Positions 17,426 to 25,830 of a stretch of DNA of 42,551 nt are shown here, piece after piece. Source of the DNA: Candidatus Rokuibacteriota bacterium (GTDB taxonomy: Bacteria; Methylomirabilota; Methylomirabilia; Rokubacteriales; CSP1-6); the NCBI GenBank assembly GCA_030647435.1, contig JAUSJX010000127.1, forward strand, positions 1-42,551, read 5' to 3'. Made by a program: the position numbers and the translations under genes. Position 1 is the first letter of the stretch. Every line of letters begins with the position of its first letter. The notes under the pieces are model-generated. The model was not told where the DNA came from, did not search any database, and saw only the letters and a program-made list of their open reading frames with translations.

Positions 17426-20400
17426 GTGACGTGTCCGCGCTGCCAGGCCACGAGCCGCGAGGGCGCCCGGTTCTGCGAGCAGTGCGGCGCCCGCCAGGCG
17501 CGGGCGTGTCCGTCCTGCGGCGCCGAGGTGGCGGCCGAGGCGCGCTTCTGCGGCGGCTGCGGCGCGGCGCTGACGGCGGGCGCTCCCGCGACGGGCCGCT
17601 TCGCCGACCCTCAGACGTACACCCCCAAGCATCTCGCCGACAAGATCCTCACCACGCGCGCCCAGCTCGAGGGCGAGCGCAAGCTCGTCACCGTGCTCTT
17701 TGCCGACGTCAAGGGCTCGATGGAGCTCCTCGCCGACCGCGATCCCGAAGAGGCGCGCAAGATCCTCGACCCCGTCCTCGAACGGATGATGGAGGCGATC
17801 CACCGCTACGAAGGCACCGTCAACCAGGTCATGGGCGACGGGATCATGGCGCTCTTCGGCGCGCCGGTCGCCCACGAGGACCACGCGGTGCGGGCCTGCC
17901 ACGCCGCGCTCCGCATGCAGGAGACGGTCGGCTGGTACGCGGACGAGCTGCGCCGGAGCCAGGGCATCGACGTCCAGATCCGCGTCGGGCTCAACTCGGG
18001 CGAGGTCGTGGTCCGCGCCATCGACAGCGACCTGCACATGGACTACTCCGCGATCGGCCAGACGACGCATCTCGCCGCGCGCATGGAGCAGCTGGCGCGG
18101 CCGGGCACGGCGCTGATGACCAAGGACACGCTGCGGCTGGCCGAGGGGTACATCGAAGTCCGGCCGTTGGGCCCGGTGCCGGTGCGGGGACTTGCCGAGT
18201 CGGTGGAGATTTTCGAGATCGTCCGCGCCGGGGCTGTCCGCTCGCGGCTGCAGGCGGCGGCCGCGCGCGGGCTCACCCCCTTCGTCGGGCGCGACGGCGA
18301 GCTGGGGCGCCTGCGCGAGACGCTCGAGAAGGCGCGGGCGGGGCAGGGGCAGATCGTGGCCGTGTCGGGCGAGCCCGGCGTGGGCAAGTCCCGCCTCTTC
18401 TGGGAGTTCACGCACTCGCACCGGACGCACGGCTGGCTCATCCTCGAGAGCTCGCCGGTGTCCTACGGGCGGATGACCTCGTACCTGCCGGTCAGCGATC
18501 TCCTCAAGACGTACTTCGGCATCGAGGATCACGACGACAAGCGGCGTATTCAAGAGAAGGTCACCGGCAAGATCTTGACGCTCGACGACAGCCTGCGGGG
18601 CACCATTCCCGTGTTCCTGGGGCTCCTCGACGTGACCACGGATGAGGCCGAACAGAACACCGACCCGCGCGAGCGCCGGCGTCGGACCCTCGACGCGCTC
18701 AAGCGCCTGCTGCTGCGCGAGAGCCAGGTGCAGCCGCTCCTCGTGATCTTCGAGAATCTCCACTGGTTGGACGGGGAGACGCAGGCGTTCCTCGACAGCC
18801 TGGTCGAGAGCCTGCCGGCGGCGCGCCTGCTGCTGATGGTGAACTACCGGCCGGAGTACACGCACGGCTGGGGCAGCAAGAGCTACTACACGCAGTTCCG
18901 CATCGACCCGCTCGAGCCCGAGAGCGCGGACGAGCTCCTCCAGGCGATCCTGGGCAACGATGCGGCCCTCGCCCCGCTCAAAAAGCTTCTAGTGTCGCAA
19001 ACCGAGGGCAATCCCTTCTTCCTCGAGGAGTGCGTCCAGTCCCTGGTCGAGACCGGCGCGCTCGCGGGCGATCGCGGCCAGTACCGCATGGCGAAGTCCG
19101 TCGAGACGTTGCAGATGCCGCCGACCGTCCAGGCGGTGCTGGCCTCGCGCATCGACAGGCTCGAGCCCGAGGACAAGCGCCTGCTGCAGGCCGCTTCCGT
19201 CATCGGCAAGGACGTGCCCTTCGCGCTCCTCGACGCCATCGCCGATCTCCCAGAGGAGGCGCTGCGCGCGGGGCTCCTGCGGCTGCAGTCGGCCGAGTTC
19301 ATCTACGAGACGACGCTCTTCCCGGCGCTGGAGTACACCTTCAAGCACGCGCTCACCCACGACGTCGCCTACGGCAGCCTGGTCACGGGCCGGCGGAAGG
19401 TGCTGCACGCGCGGCTGGTGGACGCGCTCGAGCACCTCTACGCCGACCGCTTGGGCGAGCAGGTCGAGCGCCTGGCGCACCACGCGGTGCGCGGGGACGC
19501 GTGGGAGAAGGCGATCGGCTATCTCCGCCAGGCTGGAGCCAAGGCGACCTCGCGCGCCGGCAACCAGGAGGCCGTCGCGTTCCTCGAGCAGGCGCTCCAG
19601 GCGCTCACCCACCTGCCGGAGGGGCGCGCCAAGCTCGAGCAGACGATCGACATCCGGCTCGAGCTGCGGCCGCCGCTGCTCCAGCTCGGACGGCTGCGCG
19701 AGGTGCTCCAGCTCTCGAAGGAAGCCGAGCAGCTCGGCACCGAGCTGGGCGACGAGTCGCGCCTGGGGCGCGTGTACAGCTACCTCGTCAACTATCACTA
19801 CCTGAACGGCGAGCCCGACCTCGCCATCGGCTACGGCGAGCGCTGCCTGCGTATCGCTGACGCGACCCAGGATCTCGCGCTGCAAGCCCTCGCCCGAGGC
19901 TACCTCGGCCTCTCGTGCCACGCGCAGGGGCAGTACCGGCGCGCCGAGCTCATCCTCCGGCAGAACGTGGACGCGCTCGCGCAGGCGCGCGGGACCGCCG
20001 CCGACCAGTCGGCCATCTCCTACGTCACGTCGAGCGGGTGGCTGGCCTTCACGCTGGCGGAGCTCGGCGACTTCCACGGCGCGGACGCCTGCGTGGACCA
20101 GGCGCTGCGCGTGGCGGACGGGGCCGGCCACGTGTACGGCCAGACCATTGCGCGTACCCTGGCCGGGCTGGTGTGGCTGCGACGCGGCCACCTCGAGCGG
20201 GCGCTCGGGCTCTTGCAGCCGAGCCTCGAGGCCTGCCGCGAGAAGCACCTCGACGTCTGGCGGCCCATCCCGGCCTCGCTGCTCGGGCTCGGGCTGGCGC
20301 TCTCCGGCAGGCTCGCCGAAGCGATGCCGCTGCTCGAGGATGGCGTGCACCTGAGCGAAGTCCTCGGTGTCAACGCGTACCTCGCGCTGTGGACGCTCCA

Positions 20401-21019
20401 CTGGGCCGAGGGGCTCATGGCGGCGGGCGAGGGCGAGCGGGCCCGCGAGATGGCGCGGCACGCGCTCGATCTCGCCGTCGCGCACAAGGAGCGCGGGCAC
20501 CAGGCCTGGGCGTGGCGCCTGCTCGGCGACCTGGCATCCCGCGGTGGAGCGCCGGCGCTCGCCGAGGCCGAGCAGCACTACCGGGAGTCGCTCGGCATCG
20601 CCGAGGAATTGCGCATGCAGCCCGTCGTCGCTCACGCCAAGATGGGCCTCGGGCGGGTCATGCGGCTCGCCGGCGACCGCGCGCGGGCCGAGGAGTATCT
20701 GGTGACGGCCTTCATGTTGTTCCGGGGCATGGACGTTCCATACTGGGTCAAGAAATGCGGAGAGGAGATGGTGCAGCTCGGAGAGATCTTCGTCGTCGCG
20801 CGATACAATCCGCAGCTCTATGATTACCTCCAGCGCGAGTTCAGCCACGAGGAGCGGATCCGCATCATCATGGACCGCCGGGTGGGCGAGCGCCGCCAGC
20901 GCGCGGTCCCCGCGTCGGGCGAGCGCCGGCAGAGCGACCGCCGCCGGCACGAGGACGTGGACGCGAACCTGCGCGAACGCGGTTTCGTGATCCTGCACAG
21001 CGGCAACGGCGCCTCGTGA
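17426..21019 (+). CDS. Adenylate/guanylate cyclase fused to an AAA ATPase and TPR region, with N-terminal zinc ribbons
   Basis: This is a 1197-residue regulator. Two zinc-ribbon knuckles open it (CPRC/CEQC and CPSC/CGGC, residues 3-45). A class III cyclase domain follows (about 85-270) with metal-binding Asp94 in LFADVKGS and Asp138 in GDGIMALFG, then NSGEVVVR and AIGQTTHLAARME. Next is an AAA/ORC-type ATPase with P-loop GEPGVGKS (about 315-322), then many helical TPR-like repeats (about 640-1130). It ends in an Arg-rich tail (RRVGERRQ, GERRQSDRRR). It probably makes cyclic nucleotide in response to a signal sensed by the repeat region. The GTG is chosen because it begins the first zinc knuckle. 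Confidence 0.9.
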   Translation: MTCPRCQATSREGARFCEQCGARQARACPSCGAEVAAEARFCGGCGAALTAGAPATGRFADPQTYTPKHLADKILTTRAQLEGERKLVTVLFADVKGSMELLADRDPEEARKILDPVLERMMEAIHRYEGTVNQVMGDGIMALFGAPVAHEDHAVRACHAALRMQETVGWYADELRRSQGIDVQIRVGLNSGEVVVRAIDSDLHMDYSAIGQTTHLAARMEQLARPGTALMTKDTLRLAEGYIEVRPLGPVPVRGLAESVEIFEIVRAGAVRSRLQAAAARGLTPFVGRDGELGRLRETLEKARAGQGQIVAVSGEPGVGKSRLFWEFTHSHRTHGWLILESSPVSYGRMTSYLPVSDLLKTYFGIEDHDDKRRIQEKVTGKILTLDDSLRGTIPVFLGLLDVTTDEAEQNTDPRERRRRTLDALKRLLLRESQVQPLLVIFENLHWLDGETQAFLDSLVESLPAARLLLMVNYRPEYTHGWGSKSYYTQFRIDPLEPESADELLQAILGNDAALAPLKKLLVSQTEGNPFFLEECVQSLVETGALAGDRGQYRMAKSVETLQMPPTVQAVLASRIDRLEPEDKRLLQAASVIGKDVPFALLDAIADLPEEALRAGLLRLQSAEFIYETTLFPALEYTFKHALTHDVAYGSLVTGRRKVLHARLVDALEHLYADRLGEQVERLAHHAVRGDAWEKAIGYLRQAGAKATSRAGNQEAVAFLEQALQALTHLPEGRAKLEQTIDIRLELRPPLLQLGRLREVLQLSKEAEQLGTELGDESRLGRVYSYLVNYHYLNGEPDLAIGYGERCLRIADATQDLALQALARGYLGLSCHAQGQYRRAELILRQNVDALAQARGTAADQSAISYVTSSGWLAFTLAELGDFHGADACVDQALRVADGAGHVYGQTIARTLAGLVWLRRGHLERALGLLQPSLEACREKHLDVWRPIPASLLGLGLALSGRLAEAMPLLEDGVHLSEVLGVNAYLALWTLHWAEGLMAAGEGERAREMARHALDLAVAHKERGHQAWAWRLLGDLASRGGAPALAEAEQHYRESLGIAEELRMQPVVAHAKMGLGRVMRLAGDRARAEEYLVTAFMLFRGMDVPYWVKKCGEEMVQLGEIFVVARYNPQLYDYLQREFSHEERIRIIMDRRVGERRQRAVPASGERRQSDRRRHEDVDANLRERGFVILHSGNGAS

Positions 21020-21076
21020 TCGTCTTCTACCCCGCCCGGTGACGACGGCCGACCTCGCCCACGAAGGGGAGGACGC

Positions 21077-21496
21077 ATGGGCATTCCGCTGTCTGACGAC
21101 GTCAAGGCCCTGATCCGGGGCGCCAACTTCGCCCACCTGTCGACGCTGATGCCGGATGGCTCCCCCCAGGCGGCGCCCGTCTGGGTGGACCTTGAGGGCG
21201 ACCGCATCCTCATCGCCACCGGCGAAGGCTCGCTCAAGGCCAAGAACACGCGGCGGGATGGGCGCGTGGCGCTCTCCGTGGTCGCCTACGCCAACCCTTA
21301 CGTCGAGACGCAGCTCCGCGGCCGAGTGGCCGAGCGCTGGAAGGACGCCGACTTCAAGATCATGGACCGCATCTCGCGCAAGTACACCGGCAAGGAGTTC
21401 CCGATGCGGCAGAATCCGGAGCAGCGCGTGGTGCTGGTGATCGAGGTCGAGCGCGCGCGGTTCGCCAAGCTGCCCTTCGCGCACACGCCGGCCTGA
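21077..21496 (+). CDS. PPOX-class (split beta-barrel) flavin/F420-type oxidoreductase
   Basis: The 139-residue protein has the pyridoxamine-5-phosphate oxidase-like barrel pattern: NFAHLSTLMPDGSPQAAPVW at 17-36, ILIATGEGSLKAKNTRRD, and RVALSVV. This layout is typical of the F420-dependent PPOX subfamily. The cofactor (F420 or FMN) cannot be decided from this sequence alone. GGGGAGGACGC before the ATG is a good ribosome binding site. It sits 57 bp after the cyclase and 42 bp before the DNA methyltransferase, on the same strand. Confidence 0.85.
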   Translation: MGIPLSDDVKALIRGANFAHLSTLMPDGSPQAAPVWVDLEGDRILIATGEGSLKAKNTRRDGRVALSVVAYANPYVETQLRGRVAERWKDADFKIMDRISRKYTGKEFPMRQNPEQRVVLVIEVERARFAKLPFAHTPA

Positions 21497-21538
21497 CATG
21501 CGCGCGTTCATGATCATCCGCATCCGGCGGCCGGCCCC

Positions 21539-22090
21539 GTGATCCCGGGCGGTCCTCTGCCGGTGACCGGGGGCGAAGCCTCGACGGCCATCGAGCTCAG
21601 GACCGACACGATCGACTCCGAGCTCGGCCCCATCGTCGTCGTCACGGACGCCCGGGCGCTCTGCGCGCTCGACTTCGGTGACTGCGAGGAGCGCATGAAG
21701 GAGCTCCTCACGCGCCGCTTCGAGGACCTCGTGCTCCGGCACGAAGCGAATCCGCTCGGCGTGAGCGAGAAAGTCCGCGCCTACCTCGCGGGCGACCTCC
21801 ACTCGTTCGACGGCATCGCGGTGGACCCGGGCGGCACGGAGTTCCAGCAGACGGTCTGGTCGGCGCTCAGGAAGATTCCGGTCGGGACCACGCGCACCTA
21901 CGGTCAGCTCGCCGCCTCGATCGGACGTCCCACCGCCTCGCGCGCGGTCGGGCTCGCCAACTCTCTCAACCCCGTGGCCATCGTCATCCCGTGTCACCGC
22001 GTGATCGGGAGCAACGCGTCCCTCACGGGCTACGCGGGCGGGCTTCCGCGCAAACAGTGGCTCCTGCGCCACGAAGGCGCGCTCCTCTGA
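21539..22090 (+). CDS. ogt: Methylated-DNA-protein-cysteine S-methyltransferase
   Basis: This suicide DNA-repair protein transfers the alkyl group from O6-alkylguanine to itself. The active site IPCHRVIG carries Cys152, followed by LTGYAGGLPRKQWLLRHEG as in all Ogt/AGT proteins. The helix-turn-helix with the arginine finger region (TYGQLAASIGRPTASRAVG) is intact. Its 183 residues match the Ogt type without an Ada regulatory domain. The GTG start has no ribosome binding site; a second in-frame GTG at 21563 is possible. Confidence 0.93.
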   Translation: MIPGGPLPVTGGEASTAIELRTDTIDSELGPIVVVTDARALCALDFGDCEERMKELLTRRFEDLVLRHEANPLGVSEKVRAYLAGDLHSFDGIAVDPGGTEFQQTVWSALRKIPVGTTRTYGQLAASIGRPTASRAVGLANSLNPVAIVIPCHRVIGSNASLTGYAGGLPRKQWLLRHEGALL

Positions 22091-22119
22091 CCTGGTACGC
22101 TCGCTGGGGCCGCCGTCCA

Positions 22120-22413
22120 TTGGCCGCAACCGCGGTCCTTTGTCTCGTCCTCGCGTGGCCGGCGGTTCGAGTCTGGCAGGCCCGGTCACAGGTCACCGAC
22201 CTGTGCGCCGGGGCGGTGGCCGGCGCGTCGGCGGCCGAGCAGGAGGCGAAAGCGAGGGCCAGCGGGCTCAACGTCATGTCGTGGCAGGACCCGAAGCCGG
22301 GCCGGCCCGCCATCATCTCCGCGTCCGGGGGGTTCTTCTTCTTCCGATGGGTCTGTGTCGTGGAGCACGCGGGCGGGAAGGTAGTCGCCACGCGCACGTT
22401 CATTCTCGACTGA
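22120..22413 (+). CDS. Small membrane-anchored or secreted protein of unknown function
   Basis: The ORF runs on from just after ogt. It encodes a hydrophobic N-terminal segment (VLCLVLAWPAVRVW), then a soluble part of about 70 residues with LCAGAVAGASAAEQEAKA, a Gly-Phe stretch (GGFFFFRWVCVVEH) and the end VVATRTFILD. Two cysteines in the soluble part (in LCAG and WVCV) could pair outside the cell. There is no ATG: TTG 22120 or CTG 22087 would serve as start, so the N-terminus is uncertain. I do not recognise the family. Codon composition is like its neighbours, and it may be co-transcribed with ogt. Confidence 0.55.
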   Translation: MAATAVLCLVLAWPAVRVWQARSQVTDLCAGAVAGASAAEQEAKARASGLNVMSWQDPKPGRPAIISASGGFFFFRWVCVVEHAGGKVVATRTFILD

Positions 22414-22448
22414 CGGCCCGGGACTGACGGCCTGGGACTGACGGCCTG
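22407..22448. repeat. Three tandem 14-bp repeats
   Basis: The unit GGACTGACGGCCTG occurs twice exactly (22421-22434, 22435-22448) and once with changes (22407-22420). The first copy contains the stop codon of the small protein gene. The array lies between convergent genes. It is probably slippage-prone spacer DNA. Confidence 0.75.
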
Positions 22449-22456
22449 AAGCTGCT

Positions 22457-22963
22457 CTAGTCCGCCCGCGAGCGCGCAATCCGCTCGCGAATCTCCTCGA
22501 TCGGCATGCCGCCGGCCGGCGCCTGCTTCAGTTCACGTTCGGTGTCGTCCGAAGCCCGCGCCGGAGGCGGCGTCAACGTCGGCAGGACCGGCAGCCATCC
22601 TCCGGGGCATTCGGGCACGTACGGGTAGTAACCCTGCGCGCTCCGGCAGTAGGCCCAGTACTGCGGTTGAGGCTGACTGTAGGCCGGATACGGGACATAG
22701 ACCGGGGTCGGGTAGCTATAGACGTACGTCGAAGGGGCGGCGGCCACGGGGGACTGGACGACGAGCCCGGAGCCGAAGAAGAAGGGATGCCGCCCAAAGA
22801 ACGGCGCCCGGACAAAGGACGGGGGCCGAGTCGGGAGCGGAGGCCTCCTGACCCCGTGTCCGCTGATGCCGCCCCGCGGGTCTGGCATCCTGGACTGAGC
22901 CTGGGCGGCGCCCGCGAGAAGCAGCACCAGGACCGTCGACAGCGCCGCAGCTGATGTCTTCAT
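22457..22963 (-). CDS. Exported Pro/Tyr-rich protein with a GYYPYV-CPGGW domain
   Basis: The 168-residue product has a signal peptide (MKTSAAALSTVLVLLLAGAAQAQ) and then a proline- and aromatic-rich chain. The segment QYWAYCRSAQGYYPYVPECP followed by GGW resembles a short motif seen in many exported proteobacterial proteins of unknown role. Two cysteines in that motif may form a disulfide. A clear GAGGAGGA binding site precedes the ATG. It lies downstream of the two-component genes on the same strand, 23 bp after the kinase stop, and could be its target or simply share the transcript. Confidence 0.7.
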   Translation of the reverse strand: MKTSAAALSTVLVLLLAGAAQAQSRMPDPRGGISGHGVRRPPLPTRPPSFVRAPFFGRHPFFFGSGLVVQSPVAAAPSTYVYSYPTPVYVPYPAYSQPQPQYWAYCRSAQGYYPYVPECPGGWLPVLPTLTPPPARASDDTERELKQAPAGGMPIEEIRERIARSRAD

Positions 22964-22986
22964 AGCCGTCCTCCTCTGCCCTTCCC

Positions 22987-24354
22987 CTATCGTACTCTTG
23001 CCGGCGCGGTTCTGAGCGTCAGCGTCACCCGGCAGCCACGCTCGGTCCCGTTGATCGTCTCGGCGGGGCCGATGGTGATGGCGCCGTCGTGGACTTGGGC
23101 TACGCGGCTGGCCAGCGTGAGGCCGAGGCCGAAGCCGCCCGATGCCTCGCCCGGTGTGCGCGCCTTGTCGAGCCGGTAGAAGGGCGCCAAGACCCGCTCG
23201 CGCTCCGCCGGCGCTATGCCGTCACCCTGGTCCGTGACCGACAGCGCCACGTGATCTCCGTCCCGCTCGACCTGGAGCGTGATGGGCGGGGCGCCGTACT
23301 TGGCCGCGTTGTCCACGAGGTTCCAGAGCGCGCGCCGGAGCAGCGCGCGATCGGCCGTGAGCTCGATCGCCGGACCCGCGGCGACCCGCACGGAGCCGGC
23401 GGCCAGCCGGGGATCGCCGGCGGCGCGCTCCGCGACGTCCATGAGGACCTCGCGCGCGTCCATCATCCCGAGGCGAGGCGGCACCCCCGTCGCCTCGAGC
23501 CGCGTGGTGGTGAGCACGTCTTCGATCAGCCGCTCGAGCTCGTCCAAATCCGCTTCCACGTCCTTGAGCCGCGCGTCGGCACCGCCGTCGTGCGGCAGGA
23601 GCTCGAGCGCGACGCGGATCCGCGTCAGCGGCGAGCGGAGCTCATGCGAGACGTTGGCCATGAGCTCCTTCTGCCCCGCGATCAGCCGCTCGATACGCTC
23701 GGCCATGTCGTTGAAGGCCCGCGTCAGCTCGGAGAGCTCGTCCTCGCCATTCCGCGTGCCGATCGGCACGCGGGCGGCGAGGTCGCCCGCGCCCAGCCGG
23801 CGCACCGCCTCGGTCAACCGCTCGACGGGGCGCGAGATGCGGCGGGCGAGGAGCGCGGACGCGATGGCGACGAGGACGAGGACAAGGCTCAGGATCAAGG
23901 CGGGGCGGGTGAAGGCGGCCCAGAGGGGGCGCTGCTGCGCCGCGCTCACGACCGTGCCGATGACAGCGCCCGTTCCCGGCTCGCGCACCGGACCGACGGT
24001 CGACCAGGCTGGGGTCGGGTGGACGATGCGCCGCCCGGTTCGGGCCTGGCCGAGCTCCTCGGCGGTGAAGGCGGGCGGCTCGGCGCCGGCGGCGGCGAGG
24101 ACTCGCCCCTCGAGGTCGCGTACCACCAGGTCGATCTCGAGCTCGTCGTGGAGCAGCTTCACGCGGCGCGCGAGCTCCGGCGGGTCGCGGAAGACCTCGC
24201 CCACGATCCTGCCCGCGTGGCGCGACGTCCGCCAGGCCGACTCCTGGACGAAGGCGCTGCGGGCGGTGAAGGCGAAGACCAGGCTCGCCGCGACCGCGAC
24301 CACCAGCAGCACGCCCAGGAAGTGGAGGTAGATTCGCGCGAAAAGCCGGCGCAT
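22987..24354 (-). CDS. Membrane sensor histidine kinase (CpxA/RstB-like architecture)
   Basis: The 455-residue protein has an N-terminal helix (about 9-32), an extracytoplasmic sensor region of about 110 residues, a second helix (LILSLVLVLVAIASALL, about 155) and a HAMP linker. The phosphoacceptor His237 lies in NVSHELRSPLTRIRV. The ATP-binding domain shows NLVDNAAKYG (N box), DQGDGIAP (G1) and GGFGLGLTLA (G2). All catalytic boxes are present, so it should be active. It starts 1 bp after the response-regulator stop, showing coupling. The stimulus is not evident; envelope stress is a reasonable guess given the sensor layout. Confidence 0.92.
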   Translation of the reverse strand: MRRLFARIYLHFLGVLLVVAVAASLVFAFTARSAFVQESAWRTSRHAGRIVGEVFRDPPELARRVKLLHDELEIDLVVRDLEGRVLAAAGAEPPAFTAEELGQARTGRRIVHPTPAWSTVGPVREPGTGAVIGTVVSAAQQRPLWAAFTRPALILSLVLVLVAIASALLARRISRPVERLTEAVRRLGAGDLAARVPIGTRNGEDELSELTRAFNDMAERIERLIAGQKELMANVSHELRSPLTRIRVALELLPHDGGADARLKDVEADLDELERLIEDVLTTTRLEATGVPPRLGMMDAREVLMDVAERAAGDPRLAAGSVRVAAGPAIELTADRALLRRALWNLVDNAAKYGAPPITLQVERDGDHVALSVTDQGDGIAPAERERVLAPFYRLDKARTPGEASGGFGLGLTLASRVAQVHDGAITIGPAETINGTERGCRVTLTLRTAPARVR

Positions 24355-24355
24355 C

Positions 24356-25054
24356 TCAGTCTGCCTCGCGCGCGAGCATGTAGCCGACGCCGCGGACGGT
24401 CTTGAGGTAGCGCGGCTCCTTGGGATCGGTCTCGAGCTTGGCGCGGAGCTTGGCGATGTGGACGTCGATCGAGCGGTCGAAGGCTTCGGCCTGGCCTTTG
24501 AGCGCCTCGAGGATCTGCTCGCGCGAGAGCACGCGGCCGGCCGCCCGCGCGAGCGTGGCGAGGAGCTCGAACTCGTGGTGGGTGAGGACGCGCCGCTTGC
24601 CGTTCACCGTCACCTCTCGCGCGGCGAAGTCGAGCTCGAGCCGTCCCACCCGCAGCCGCGGCGGCGTCGCGGCGGGACGGGTGCGCCGCAGCACGGCGCG
24701 GATCCGCGCCAGGAGCTCGCGGGGGTTGAAGGGTTTGGCGAGGTAGTCGTCGGCGCCGACTTCGAGCCCAACCACCTTGTCCACGTCCTCGCCCTTGGCG
24801 GTCAGCATGATGACGGGCAGGGAGGCCCACTCGGCCGTCGCGCGGATCTTGCGGCAGACCTCGAGGCCGTCCATGCCGGGCAGCATCAGGTCGAGCAGGA
24901 CGAGGTCGGGGCGGCTCTTGTGGAGCGCGATCAGGCCGCGCGGCCCGTCACCTGCGATCGTGACGTCGATCTCGTGCTTGCCGAGATATTCCGCCACCAG
25001 GGCGCCCAGGCGGGCGTCGTCGTCGATGAGGAGCGCGGCCGTGCGGTACGCCAT
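24356..25054 (-). CDS. OmpR/PhoB-family response regulator
   Basis: The 232-residue protein has a receiver domain with the acidic pocket DDDAR near residue 11, phosphoacceptor Asp55 in LVLLDLMLPGMDG, Thr in MLTAKGED and Lys in YLAKPFNPREL. A winged-helix DNA-binding domain follows (LTHHEFELLATLARAAGRVL; YLKTVRGVGYML). It is the partner of the kinase gene directly downstream. AGTGATAGGG lies about 12 nt before the start as a possible -10. The target genes are unknown. Confidence 0.94.
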   Translation of the reverse strand: MAYRTAALLIDDDARLGALVAEYLGKHEIDVTIAGDGPRGLIALHKSRPDLVLLDLMLPGMDGLEVCRKIRATAEWASLPVIMLTAKGEDVDKVVGLEVGADDYLAKPFNPRELLARIRAVLRRTRPAATPPRLRVGRLELDFAAREVTVNGKRRVLTHHEFELLATLARAAGRVLSREQILEALKGQAEAFDRSIDVHIAKLRAKLETDPKEPRYLKTVRGVGYMLAREAD

Positions 25055-25128
25055 GCTGCTACCCTATCACTCCCGCGCGTCAGGACCGTGTGTGCCGCGT
25101 GTAAAGAAGTGTGAAGGCATCCGGCTCC

Positions 25129-25168
25129 TTGCGCGGCGCGGGACGCCCGGTTATTATCTAACTGGTTA
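25129..25168 (+). promoter_or_regulatory. Promoter with a palindromic operator for the TetR-efflux operon
   Basis: TTGCGC (25129-25134) and TATTAT (25152-25157) are spaced by 17 bp, and the -10 matches five of six consensus bases. Immediately after it, TAACTGGTTA (25159-25168) has TAAC/GTTA arms around two bases, a likely TetR binding site that would cover the transcription start. This AT-rich patch stands out in GC-rich surroundings and lies 8 bp before the tetR-type start codon. Confidence 0.55.
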
Positions 25169-25176
25169 CTTTAGCC

Positions 25177-25830
25177 ATGGCCACAGTCTCTCTGCTGCGA
25201 CCCCGCCAGCACCCCGTCGGGCACCACCCGGCGCGCACCCGCGAGCGCATTCTCGCCTCTGCGCTCAGGGAGTTCTCCGACAAGGGCTTTGCCGGCGCGC
25301 GCGTGGATCGCATCGCACGGCGGGCGCGTATCAACAAGCGAATGCTCTACCACTACTTCGGGAACAAGGCGCATCTCTTCCGCGAGATCCTCGCCCGCAA
25401 GGTCCGCGAGCGGTCCGCGTGGGCCGTGACGGCCCCGGACGACGCCGCCGAGAGCCTGGCGTTCTGGTTCGACGCGGCCTGCCGGGACCGCGACTGGGTG
25501 CGGCTCATGGAGTGGGAGGCGCTCGGCTCGGCCGAGGGGGCGGTGAGCGGGGATGCCGAGCGCCGCGCCGCCTTCCAGAAGGGCGTGGGCCAGGTGCGCG
25601 ATCGGCAGGCGCGCGGGCTGCTCCGCGCCGACCTCGATCCCGGGCATCTCCTGCTCGCGATGGTCGCGCTGACGACATTCCCTACGGCCTTCCCGCAGTT
25701 CACCCTCCTGCTGACCGGGCTCAGGCCGACGGACCGCGCCTTCGTGACGCGCCACGCCGCCTTCCTCCGGCGGCTGGCCGACGGCCTGAGACCCGCGCGT
25801 CAGCGCCAGCCCGCGGAGGCCCGGCGATGA
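25177..25830 (+). CDS. TetR/AcrR family transcriptional regulator
   Basis: The 217-residue repressor has an N-terminal helix-turn-helix (TRERILASALREFSDKGFAG, then VDRIARRARINKRMLYHYFG, residues about 20-62), the standard TetR DNA-binding unit. The C-terminal ligand pocket is divergent, as usual. Its stop overlaps the adaptor ATG (ATGA), so it is the first gene of the efflux operon and most likely controls it by binding the operator just upstream. The inducer is unknown. Confidence 0.92.
   Translation: MATVSLLRPRQHPVGHHPARTRERILASALREFSDKGFAGARVDRIARRARINKRMLYHYFGNKAHLFREILARKVRERSAWAVTAPDDAAESLAFWFDAACRDRDWVRLMEWEALGSAEGAVSGDAERRAAFQKGVGQVRDRQARGLLRADLDPGHLLLAMVALTTFPTAFPQFTLLLTGLRPTDRAFVTRHAAFLRRLADGLRPARQRQPAEARR

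Noticed and set aside
21499-21543. 14-codon mini-ORF (MRAFMIIRIRRPAP) overlapping the ogt start
   Set aside because: A leader peptide is possible from the GTGA overlap, but such short frames are common by chance and no attenuator structure was seen.
18989-22189. Minus-strand ORF of 1066 codons opposite the cyclase/ATPase gene
   Set aside because: Long only because of high GC; the plus-strand gene has all the domain motifs.
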